From Rikenellaceae bacterium (GTDB taxonomy: Bacteria > Bacteroidota > Bacteroidia > Bacteroidales > UBA932), in the NCBI GenBank assembly GCA_900769385.1, contig CAAGGO010000084.1, positions 1 to 8,336 on the forward strand: DNA of 8,336 bases. Direction: 5' to 3'. The notes below the pieces were generated by a model. It saw only the letters and a program-made list of their open reading frames with translations, did not search any database and was not told where the DNA came from. Below, piece after piece: positions 1 through 5,833 of this stretch (positions are counted from its first letter, which is position 1; each line of letters starts with the position of its first letter). The translations under genes and the position numbers were made by a program.

Positions 1-12
1 AACCATACAGAT

Positions 13-423
13 ATGACAATCAAGCAACTATCCATCTTCCTGGAAAACAAGACCGGAAGAATCAATGATGTAACACGCATCTTGGGAAAAAACGGCATCA
101 ATATGCAAGCGTTCAGTATGGCGGAAGCTGCAGATTTTGGCATTTTGCGCCTTATTGTATCTGAAGTTGACAGGGCACTGGAACTCCTTAAGGAGAATAA
201 TTTTGCTGTAAAGGTTACAGATGTTGTTTGTATCAAATGCAGCAATACTGCGGGTTCCCTTGCTGCAATTCTTGAGAAATTGTCGGAGAATAATATTTTT
301 ATTGATTATATGTATGCTTTTGCTGATGGTGACTATGCAAATACAGTAATCAAACCTAATGATTTGGATAAATGTGTTGCAATTCTAAAGGAGTGCAATT
401 GTGATATGAGAGAACATTTCTAG
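13..423 (+). CDS. Tandem ACT-domain amino-acid-binding protein
   Basis: The 136-residue protein consists of two ACT-like modules and nothing else. Module 1 (about residues 2-65) opens with the typical strand-turn-helix pattern QLSIFLENKTGRINDVTRIL, in which the Gly of NKTGR sits where ACT domains bind amino-acid ligands. Module 2 (about 69-134) repeats it with CIKCSNTAGSLAAILEKL. Stand-alone double-ACT proteins of this size are known in Bacteroidota and are thought to sense or bind amino acids. No catalytic domain is attached, so a regulatory or ligand-binding role is the most that can be said. The ATG at 13 is the first start in frame within the window. Only 12 bases lie upstream, so the promoter and any operon partner to the left cannot be seen. 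The gene ends at a terminator shared with the convergent dipeptidase gene. Family assignment is confident; the ligand is unknown. Confidence 0.85.
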   Translation: MTIKQLSIFLENKTGRINDVTRILGKNGINMQAFSMAEAADFGILRLIVSEVDRALELLKENNFAVKVTDVVCIKCSNTAGSLAAILEKLSENNIFIDYMYAFADGDYANTVIKPNDLDKCVAILKECNCDMREHF

Positions 424-445
424 TCTCTTCATTTGAAAAGAAAAT

Positions 446-499
446 GCCTGTCCATTGTTGTTCCTGATTTTGGAACTGTGATGGACAGGCTTTCTTTTT
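446..499. terminator. Bidirectional intrinsic terminator between convergent genes
   Basis: A perfect 10-bp stem (GCCTGTCCAT at 446-455 with ATGGACAGGC at 481-490) carries an inner 5-bp stem (GTTCC 460-464 with GGAAC 472-476). It is followed by TTTCTTTTT at 491-499. On the other strand the same stem is followed by TTTTCTTTT (complement of 436-444). It can therefore terminate both the ACT-domain gene and the leftward dipeptidase gene that ends at 517. Confidence 0.9.
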
Positions 500-516
500 G
501 CTGATTCTATGTAAGG

Positions 517-1209
517 CTAGTCTATGATTTTGAAATTAGCCCTTGCATATTTTGTTGGCATATGGTCAAAATGCCACCACTCTTCGTCAATTGTAAGGAA
601 TCCGCTCTCTGTCATTACTTTTCTTAGAAGAAGTCTGTTCTCAAGCTCCCTTTTTGTAATTTTTCCTTCATCAAGCAGTTGCTGCTCAATGTTTACGCGG
701 CTGTTGTCAGCAAAACAGTCATATTCAGAACCCATTGGAATAGGGTGGCCTGTACAGTCTATGATTGTTACATCAACTGCATTGCCAAAGTTATGGTTTC
801 CGCCACCTCTTGAAGGGTTAGCAACAAAATCCTCTTTGTCTGTTCCCTCTACACTGTCCCACATCTCCTGCTGAATGCTTATTGGGCGTGCTGCATCATA
901 TACTATAAGGTTAAGGTCAGGTCTGATTGATTTAAGCAGTTTGTTTGCATTTACAAGTTTTTCTGCTGCCTCAGGCAACAAAAAAGCTTTGTTTATGTTA
1001 TGATAAAGTACCTTGCCCATAAAATTGTATGGTTTTGCATAGATAAGGTCAACTGCAATTGTTGAGTCCAAATCGTGTATATCTACCAATCCTGCAGCTC
1101 TCATTTGTGCTTCCTTAGCGGTGTCAGCCTGTGTATCTGCCTTTGGAGCATTTACAGTACAAGAGAAAATCACTAAAATTAGTGATAGAGAAAATAAAAT
1201 TTTCTTCAT
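517..1209 (-). CDS. D-alanyl-D-alanine dipeptidase, VanX/DdpX type, predicted lipoprotein
   Basis: The 230-residue protein belongs to peptidase family M15D, zinc enzymes that split the D-Ala-D-Ala dipeptide. The zinc ligands and catalytic Glu are recognisable: H139 and D146 in NHNFGNAVDV, then E210 and H213 in EEWWHFDH. These correspond to VanX H116, D123, E181 and H184. R108 in DAARP matches the family's conserved substrate-stabilising Arg. The N-terminus (MKKILFSLSLILVIFSC) is a lipoprotein signal with the lipidated Cys at position 17, so the enzyme should be anchored and face the periplasm, unlike cytoplasmic VanX. This fits peptidoglycan turnover or scavenging of D-Ala-D-Ala. No vanH, vanA or vanRS genes are present, so glycopeptide resistance is not indicated. 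The gene stands alone, convergent with the ACT-domain gene and divergent from tpx. ATG at 1209 is chosen because it begins the signal peptide. Confidence 0.9.
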   Translation of the reverse strand: MKKILFSLSLILVIFSCTVNAPKADTQADTAKEAQMRAAGLVDIHDLDSTIAVDLIYAKPYNFMGKVLYHNINKAFLLPEAAEKLVNANKLLKSIRPDLNLIVYDAARPISIQQEMWDSVEGTDKEDFVANPSRGGGNHNFGNAVDVTIIDCTGHPIPMGSEYDCFADNSRVNIEQQLLDEGKITKRELENRLLLRKVMTESGFLTIDEEWWHFDHMPTKYARANFKIID

Positions 1210-1247
1210 AAATTTGAATAAATAAAAGATAATAATAATTAAATGTT

Positions 1248-1255
1248 TATATTTG
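1248..1255 (+). promoter_or_regulatory. Bacteroidota -7 promoter element for tpx
   Basis: TATATTTG matches the Bacteroidota -7 consensus TAnnTTTG and ends 56 bases before the tpx ATG. No TTTG -33 element is found at the expected 19-21 base spacing, so the promoter may be weak or activator-dependent. The flanking DNA (1210-1311) is very AT-rich and also has to hold the promoter of the leftward dipeptidase gene, for which no convincing match was seen. Confidence 0.55.
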
Positions 1256-1311
1256 TGCTAAAATTAAACATAAAATGTCACTTATTGTTAATGATTAAAT
1301 AAAAATTGGAT

Positions 1312-1809
1312 ATGAAAAAAGTAAATTTTAAAAAACACCCGGTATCATTGAAAGGTACACTTCCTGAGATTGGCAAGAAAGCTCCGTCTTTCAGTCTTGT
1401 AAAATCAGATCTTGCCACTATCACATTGGAGGATTTGAAGGGCAAAACATTGGTGTTGAATATATTTCCAAGTTTGGATACTGGAGTATGCGCTACCAGT
1501 GTGCGCAAATTCAACCAGCTTGCTTCAAATATGAAGGATACTCTGGTTCTTGCAATTTCAAAAGACCTCCCTTTTGCCCATTCACGCTTTTGTACAACTG
1601 AGGGCATTGAGAATGTGATTCCACTTTCTGATTTCAGGGCAACTTCATTCTCTGAGGATTATGGAGTCCTATTGGAAGACGGTCCGCTTCAGGGGTTGCT
1701 TACCCGTGCGGTAATTATAATTGACCCTGAGCTTGTTGTAAGGTACGTTCAACTGGTACCGGAAATTACACAGGAGCCTGATTACGATGAGGTATTGCGC
1801 CACTTGTAA
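1312..1809 (+). CDS. tpx: Thiol peroxidase (atypical 2-Cys peroxiredoxin)
   Basis: The 165-residue protein is a Tpx-type peroxiredoxin, which reduces hydrogen peroxide and alkyl hydroperoxides using thioredoxin. The peroxidatic cysteine is C60 in PSLDTGVCATSVRKFN, together with the catalytic Thr (T57). The resolving cysteine is C94 in SRFCTTEG, and the active-site Arg is R132 in LLTRAV. These match E. coli Tpx C61, T58, C95 and R133 almost position for position, and the length is normal for the family. The frame can be opened at a TTG at 1306, but the ATG at 1312 (MKKVNFKKHPV) fits the family start and is preferred. No Shine-Dalgarno sequence precedes it, which is common in this phylum. It is a single-gene unit, with a -7 element upstream and a strong terminator downstream. 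Its location is probably the cytoplasm, since no signal peptide is seen. Confidence 0.96.
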   Translation: MKKVNFKKHPVSLKGTLPEIGKKAPSFSLVKSDLATITLEDLKGKTLVLNIFPSLDTGVCATSVRKFNQLASNMKDTLVLAISKDLPFAHSRFCTTEGIENVIPLSDFRATSFSEDYGVLLEDGPLQGLLTRAVIIIDPELVVRYVQLVPEITQEPDYDEVLRHL

Positions 1810-1857
1810 TTCTTGTTGTCTTTATGTGTAAAGTATTGTATTACAATGTTTTACTTT

Positions 1858-1890
1858 AACAGGTTCTTGAAATTCCAAGAACCTGTTTTT
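1858..1890 (+). terminator. Intrinsic terminator of tpx
   Basis: A perfect 12-bp stem (AACAGGTTCTTG 1858-1869 with CAAGAACCTGTT 1876-1887) closes a 6-base loop. The stem runs directly into TTTTT at 1886-1890. This is a strong Rho-independent terminator about 50 bases after the tpx stop codon. Confidence 0.92.
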
Positions 1891-1918
1891 ATATTTTCTT
1901 GAGTATCAAGAAAATATA
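1890..1918. repeat. AT-rich perfect inverted repeat without a T-tract
   Basis: The 12-base arms 1890-1901 and 1907-1918 are exact reverse complements around the 5-base centre AGTAT. It starts where the tpx terminator ends and has no T-run on its + strand side (CATTAGG follows) or in the leftward direction. It therefore does not look like a terminator. It lies about 27 bases upstream of the -7 element of the patatin-like gene, so an operator is possible. Confidence 0.7.
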
Positions 1919-1944
1919 CATTAGGACAGCGTTCCAAAAATACT

Positions 1945-1952
1945 TATATTTG
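1945..1952 (+). promoter_or_regulatory. Bacteroidota -7 promoter element for the patatin-like gene
   Basis: TATATTTG matches TAnnTTTG and ends 27 bases before the ATG at 1980. At 20-base spacing upstream there is only a partial -33 match (TTAG, 1921-1924). The inferred start of transcription, near 1958, would give a leader of about 20 bases. That places the AAGGAG at 1954-1959 at or before the transcript start, so it probably does not act as a ribosome binding site. Confidence 0.6.
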
Positions 1953-1979
1953 AAGGAGCTTTTCTTGATTTGCATATAA

Positions 1980-2837
1980 ATGGAGTTGAAATATATATTG
2001 GATGAAAGGTCTTCCCTTATTCTGGAGGGAGGTGGATTGAGGGGGGTGTTTACCTGTGGGGTGTTGGACAATTTTATGGAGAGGGGGATAAAGTTCCCTT
2101 TTACAATAGGTGTAAGTGCTGGGGCTTGCAATGGCCTTTCATATATGTCGGGACAAAAGAAAAGGGCAAAATACAGCAATATCGATTTGTTGGAGAAGTA
2201 TGATTATGTGGGGTTGAAGTATCTTTTTACACAGAGAAACATTATGGATTTCAATTTGTTGTTTGATAAGTTCCCAACTGAGATAATACCGTATGATTAT
2301 CCGGCATATGCAAGATCTGAGGGAAAGTATGTTATGGTTACAACAAATTGTCTTACAGGCCAGGCCAACTATTTTGAAGAGAAACACTCTCCCGAGAGGA
2401 TTATGGAGATTGTAAGGGCTTCCAGCAGCCTTCCGTTTGTTTGTCCGATATCCAAAGTGGAAGGTGTCCCTATGCTTGACGGCGGCATTGCCGATTCAGT
2501 GCCAATTGAGTATGCGCGAAAACAGGGATTTACAAACAATTTTGTGATTCTTACCAGAAATAAAGGTTACAGGAAGCAGATCAGGAAACCCTCTCCCCTT
2601 GCAAAGCTGTTTTACAGAAAGTATCCGCAACTGCAGGAAGCAATAAACAGCAGGAATATCATTTATAACCGTACTATGGACCTGATAGACAAGCTGGAGG
2701 AAGAGGGGGAAATTATGGTGCTAAGACCTGAGAAACCGCTTGAAGTTGACAGGATGGAGAAAAATATAAATAAATTGAATGCCCTTTATGCCGAAGGATA
2801 CGCACTTGCAGAAAAAATTAATTTTGAATTATTATAA
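1980..2837 (+). CDS. Patatin-like phospholipase family protein (YjjU-like)
   Basis: The 285-residue protein carries the patatin-type Ser/Asp dyad of lipid acyl hydrolases. In order, it shows the oxyanion glycine loop EGGGLRGVFTCGVLD (16-30), the nucleophile elbow GVSAG with S46, and the catalytic Asp D167 in MLDGGIADSVP. The tight loop-to-elbow layout and the LEGGG-RG-FT-GVLD wording resemble the E. coli YjjU subfamily, whose substrate is not settled. There is no signal peptide or membrane segment, so it is probably cytoplasmic or peripheral on the inner membrane. The C-terminal 100 residues are charged and carry no motif I recognise. The ATG at 1980 is forced, because an in-frame TAA occupies 1977-1979. 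It appears to be its own transcription unit, with no obvious terminator before the nagA promoter. The active site is intact, so it is likely functional. Confidence 0.88.
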   Translation: MELKYILDERSSLILEGGGLRGVFTCGVLDNFMERGIKFPFTIGVSAGACNGLSYMSGQKKRAKYSNIDLLEKYDYVGLKYLFTQRNIMDFNLLFDKFPTEIIPYDYPAYARSEGKYVMVTTNCLTGQANYFEEKHSPERIMEIVRASSSLPFVCPISKVEGVPMLDGGIADSVPIEYARKQGFTNNFVILTRNKGYRKQIRKPSPLAKLFYRKYPQLQEAINSRNIIYNRTMDLIDKLEEEGEIMVLRPEKPLEVDRMEKNINKLNALYAEGYALAEKINFELL

Positions 2838-2842
2838 TTTAA

Positions 2843-2873
2843 TTTGTTTCTAAAAAAATTTTTCTTATATTTG
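2843..2873 (+). promoter_or_regulatory. Bacteroidota -33/-7 promoter of the nagA pair
   Basis: TTTG at 2843-2846 is followed, after exactly 19 bases, by TATATTTG at 2866-2873. This is the best complete match to the Bacteroidota TTTG-N19-TAnnTTTG promoter in the window. Transcription would start near 2879, giving a leader of about 30 bases before the ATG at 2908. No operator-like palindrome was seen beside it. Confidence 0.8.
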
Positions 2874-2907
2874 TAGTATCAAAAAACGGATAAAAAATAT
2901 ACAAGAT

Positions 2908-4065
2908 ATGCTAACCCAAATTATCAACGGTAAAATCCATACTCCACAAGGTTGGTTGAAGAATGGATCAGTTATTATAAGTGACAACAAGATTCTGGAG
3001 GTTTCCAATTGTGACCTTGCTGTTGTAGGTGCCAAAATTGTTGATGCAAGAGGAATGTACATAGTACCGGGCGGTGTTGAGATACACGTTCACGGTGGTG
3101 GCGGAAGAGACTTTATGGAGGGTACAGAAGAGGCATTCAGAACTGCGGTTGATGCCCATATGCAGCACGGAACAACCAGTATTTTCCCTACCCTTTCATC
3201 TTCAAGCATCCCGATGATCAGAGCTGCTGCTGCAACTACTGAGAAGCTTATGGCAGAGAAAGACAGCCCTATTCTGGGTCTTCACCTTGAGGGTCACTAT
3301 TTTAATATGAAAATGGCCGGAGGTCAGATTCCTGAGTATATCAAGAACCCAGATCCTAATGAGTATATTCCTCTATTGGAGGAGACTAACTGCATCAAAA
3401 GATGGGACGCGTCCCCTGAGCTTCCAGGTGCACTACAGTTTGGAAAATATGTGTCAAATAAAGGTATTCTTGTATCTGTGGCACATACACAGGCTGAGTT
3501 TGAGGATATTAAGGCAGGTTTTGATGTTGGATATACACACGCAACCCATTTCTATAATGCAATGCCCGGTTTCCACAAGAAAAACGAGTACAAATATGAG
3601 GGTACAGTAGAGTCTATCTACCTTATGGATGATATGACTGTTGAGGCTATTGCCGATGGTATCCATGTACCTCCTACTATCCTTAGACTTATCTACAAAG
3701 TTAAGGGTGTTGAGAAGACAGCCCTTATTACAGATGCTTTGGCTTGTGCTGCAAGTGACAGCCAGACAGCATTTGACCCTAGGGTAATCATTGAGGATGG
3801 TGTATGTAAACTTGCAGACCGTTCTGCTTTGGCAGGAAGTATTGCAACAATGGACCGTCTGATTCAGACAATGACCCTAAAAGCAGAGGTTCCATTGTTT
3901 GATGTATGCCGTATGATTTCAGAGACTCCTGCAAAGATTATGGGTGTCTATGACAGAAAAGGCTCATTGGAGCGTGGAAAAGATGCAGATATCTTGTTAT
4001 TGGACAACAATCTTGATGTTAAGGCTGTTTGGGCAATGGGTAATTTGGTTAAGAATTTTGAATAA
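2908..4065 (+). CDS. nagA: N-acetylglucosamine-6-phosphate deacetylase
   Basis: The 385-residue amidohydrolase removes acetate from GlcNAc-6-phosphate to give GlcN-6-phosphate, the committed step in amino-sugar use and cell-wall sugar recycling, in the cytoplasm. An N-terminal beta-sandwich (about 1-52) leads into a TIM barrel. Active-site residues are in place: H60 and H62 in VEIHVHGGGG, metal ligand E128 in HLEGHY, H193 in VAHTQAEF, H214 in THATHFYNAM, substrate-binding H253 in DGIHVP, and catalytic D276 in LITDAL. They align with E. coli NagA E131, H195, H216, H251 and D273. The LAGSIATMDR motif (308-317) near the C-terminus is also typical. One oddity is that the usual LEGP is LEGH here (H130). 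The gene is first in a two-gene unit; its paralogue starts 12 bases after the stop. There is no Shine-Dalgarno sequence. No nagB or GlcNAc transporter is visible in the window. Confidence 0.93.
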   Translation: MLTQIINGKIHTPQGWLKNGSVIISDNKILEVSNCDLAVVGAKIVDARGMYIVPGGVEIHVHGGGGRDFMEGTEEAFRTAVDAHMQHGTTSIFPTLSSSSIPMIRAAAATTEKLMAEKDSPILGLHLEGHYFNMKMAGGQIPEYIKNPDPNEYIPLLEETNCIKRWDASPELPGALQFGKYVSNKGILVSVAHTQAEFEDIKAGFDVGYTHATHFYNAMPGFHKKNEYKYEGTVESIYLMDDMTVEAIADGIHVPPTILRLIYKVKGVEKTALITDALACAASDSQTAFDPRVIIEDGVCKLADRSALAGSIATMDRLIQTMTLKAEVPLFDVCRMISETPAKIMGVYDRKGSLERGKDADILLLDNNLDVKAVWAMGNLVKNFE

Positions 4066-4076
4066 CAGTTACACAT

Positions 4077-5216
4077 ATGTTGACGCAAATCATAAACGGT
4101 AAAATCCTTACAGCCAACGGTTGGCTTGAGGGTGGCTCCATAATCCTTTGTGATTCAAAAATCCTTGAAATAGCCAATAGTGACCTTCCTAGAGTTGGCG
4201 CAACAATTGTAGATGTCAAAGGTGACTATATACTTCCAGGATTTGTAGCAATGAATATACACGGCGGAGGAGGACATGCTTTTAAAGAGGGAACAAGGAC
4301 GGCTTTTGATATAGCTACCGATGTTCACTTGAAACACGGAGCAACTACCATATTCCCAACTATCTACACTGCCAAGACTGAGAAAATTTACAACTCTGTT
4401 AAGGTATGTGAGGAGGTAATGGGTGAAGGAAAGACAGTTGTGAAAGGAATACATATAGCAGGTCCATATTTCAATCCACAGATGGTGAAGAGCTTCCCTG
4501 GTGCCAAGAACCCTGATAAGGAGGAGTATCTGCAGATTCTTGCTTCAACAAACTGCATTAAGAGATGGGATATTTCTCCAGAACTTCCTGGAACCTATGA
4601 AATGGCCAAAGTCCTCAAATGGAAAAATATAGTTGCTGCAATTACCCATACTCAGGCTGAGTTTGAGGTTGTAAGGGATGCATACGAGGCCGGTTTTACG
4701 CACGTTTCCCAGTTGTACAATGCAATGCCCGGTTTCCACAAACGTGGTGAGTACAAATATGAGGGTACAGTAGAGAGTGTATTCCTGATGGATGATATGA
4801 GTGTGGAGGTTACTGCAGACGGTAAACATCTCCCTGGAACAATCTTGAGACTGGTCTACAAGCTTAAAGGTGTAGATATGATGAGTCTTGTTACCAATGC
4901 CCTTAAATATGCAGGATATGACGGAGATGTTGAGCCGGATTCTGATTTTATTATTGAGGACGGCGTATGTAAGCTTAAAGACCATTCATCTTTGGCTGGC
5001 AGTATTGCTACAATGGACAGATGCGTCAGAGTTGCTGTAGAATCAGGTATTCCTTTTGAAGATGCTGTGCGTATGGCATCTGCTACTCCTGCAAAAGTTA
5101 TGGGGTGTTATGACAGAGTAGGATCTTTGGAAGAGGGAAAGGATGCAGACGTTGTACTTATGAACAAGGATTATGATGTAACCGGAGTGTGGTCTGCCGG
5201 TACCAGGGTCTTTTAA
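4077..5216 (+). CDS. NagA paralogue lacking catalytic residues (probable pseudoenzyme)
   Basis: The 379-residue protein is clearly a tandem duplicate of the preceding NagA: the first 60 residues align without gaps with 37 identities, and both begin MLTQIINGKI. Key active-site positions are changed: H60 to N (MNIHGGGG), metal ligand Glu to A128 (HIAGPYF), metal ligand His to Q212 (SQLYNAMP), and catalytic Asp to N274 (LVTNAL). Retained are H62, H191, substrate-binding H251 in DGKHLPG, the NAMPGFHK loop, the EYKYEGTVES segment and LAGSIATMDR. Without the metal and general-base residues deacetylase activity is unlikely, while sugar-phosphate binding may remain. The frame is full length with normal-looking codon use, so this is not simple decay. 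It is only 11 bases behind nagA and shares its promoter. It could be a regulatory or heterodimer partner of NagA, or a binder of a related ligand. Automated annotation would probably call it a second deacetylase. Confidence 0.85.
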   Translation: MLTQIINGKILTANGWLEGGSIILCDSKILEIANSDLPRVGATIVDVKGDYILPGFVAMNIHGGGGHAFKEGTRTAFDIATDVHLKHGATTIFPTIYTAKTEKIYNSVKVCEEVMGEGKTVVKGIHIAGPYFNPQMVKSFPGAKNPDKEEYLQILASTNCIKRWDISPELPGTYEMAKVLKWKNIVAAITHTQAEFEVVRDAYEAGFTHVSQLYNAMPGFHKRGEYKYEGTVESVFLMDDMSVEVTADGKHLPGTILRLVYKLKGVDMMSLVTNALKYAGYDGDVEPDSDFIIEDGVCKLKDHSSLAGSIATMDRCVRVAVESGIPFEDAVRMASATPAKVMGCYDRVGSLEEGKDADVVLMNKDYDVTGVWSAGTRVF

Positions 5217-5243
5217 ATAAGAATAGATTCATACAATAAAGCA

Positions 5244-5275
5244 GAGGGTGGTTGCATTTGCAATCACCCTCTTTT
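5244..5275 (+). terminator. Intrinsic terminator after the nagA pair, overlapping the end of the cyclo-ligase gene
   Basis: A 12-bp stem with one G-T pair (5244-5255 with 5260-5271, loop ATTT) is followed by TTTT at 5272-5275. It ends the rightward nagA unit 27 bases after its stop codon. The 3' arm contains the stop codon of the convergent 5-formyltetrahydrofolate cyclo-ligase gene (TGA, complement of 5264-5266). Leftward the stem is followed only by a weak T-rich run, so termination in that direction is less certain. Confidence 0.85.
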
Positions 5276-5833
5276 GTATGTCCCAATTTCTGTTACTACC
5301 ATATCCAAAGGTTTGTCAAACTCCTCACATGGGATGCTGTCCACCATCTGGAATCCGAATCCCAAACCTATTGTGGGGCATTTGAGATAAGGGATGAGGC
5401 GGTCATAGAACCCTTTTCCCCTACCCATCCTGTTGCAGCATTTGTCAAATGCAACTCCAGGGATAATGGCCAGCTCTATTTCTGAAGGATCTGTCTGTAC
5501 ACTCCCGGTCGGTTCAGATATATTCCTGTAACCGCATTCCATCTCCTGTGGAACATATTCTTTCAGTATAAGGTATTCACCCTCTACAACAGGGAGGATT
5601 ATTCTCTTGTTGCCTCCTCTATGGTTGCTGAGTGTTGAAAGGAGAAGTTCTGTGTTTACCTCATCGGGAAGAGCGTGGTACAGGAGAATTGTTCCGGCCT
5701 GTTCAAAAATACCTGTTGAAAGAAGTTTTTGCTGTATGGACATTGAACAGGCATCCCTCTCCTGTTGTGGAGTGGAATTTTTCAATGCCTTTACAGCTTT
5801 GCGGATCTCCTTTTTCTGTTCCTTTATATCCAT
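5264..5833 (-). CDS. 5-formyltetrahydrofolate cyclo-ligase
   Basis: The 189-residue protein is a 5-formyl-THF cyclo-ligase (MTHFS, FAU1/YgfA family). It converts 5-formyltetrahydrofolate to 5,10-methenyltetrahydrofolate with ATP and returns stored folate to one-carbon metabolism. Recognisable parts are the basic N-terminal helix (KKEIRKAVKAL) that opens the family, LPDEVNT (55-61), the folate-site EPTG (107-110), and the ATP-binding signature IIPGVAFDKCCNRMGRGKGF (123-142, continuing YDRL), where GRGKGFYD is the most diagnostic stretch. The length is normal. The ATG at 5833 overlaps the marC stop codon by one base (TGATG), so translation is probably coupled and the gene co-transcribed behind marC. 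Its own stop codon lies inside the arm of the convergent terminator. Cytoplasmic. The assignment is secure; gene symbols for this family vary (fau, ygfA), so none is given. Confidence 0.95.
   Translation of the reverse strand: MDIKEQKKEIRKAVKALKNSTPQQERDACSMSIQQKLLSTGIFEQAGTILLYHALPDEVNTELLLSTLSNHRGGNKRIILPVVEGEYLILKEYVPQEMECGYRNISEPTGSVQTDPSEIELAIIPGVAFDKCCNRMGRGKGFYDRLIPYLKCPTIGLGFGFQMVDSIPCEEFDKPLDMVVTEIGTYKRG

Noticed and set aside
524..874. Rightward open frame antisense to the dipeptidase gene
   Set aside because: It is the reverse-strand shadow of a gene with an intact zinc site, has a low-complexity Ser-rich translation, and no promoter or family resemblance.
517..1209. VanX-like gene as a sign of vancomycin resistance
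   Set aside because: There is no vanH, vanA/B ligase or vanRS nearby, and the protein has an export signal. Stand-alone M15D dipeptidases are ordinary in Gram-negative bacteria.
1306..1311. TTG start two codons ahead of the tpx ATG
   Set aside because: The ATG at 1312 aligns with the Tpx family start, and a TTG this close gives no benefit.
4545..4985. Leftward 146-residue open frame inside the second nagA copy
   Set aside because: It lies wholly antisense to a clear amidohydrolase-fold gene, its translation shows no domain, and a similar shadow occurs over the first copy because the DNA is similar.
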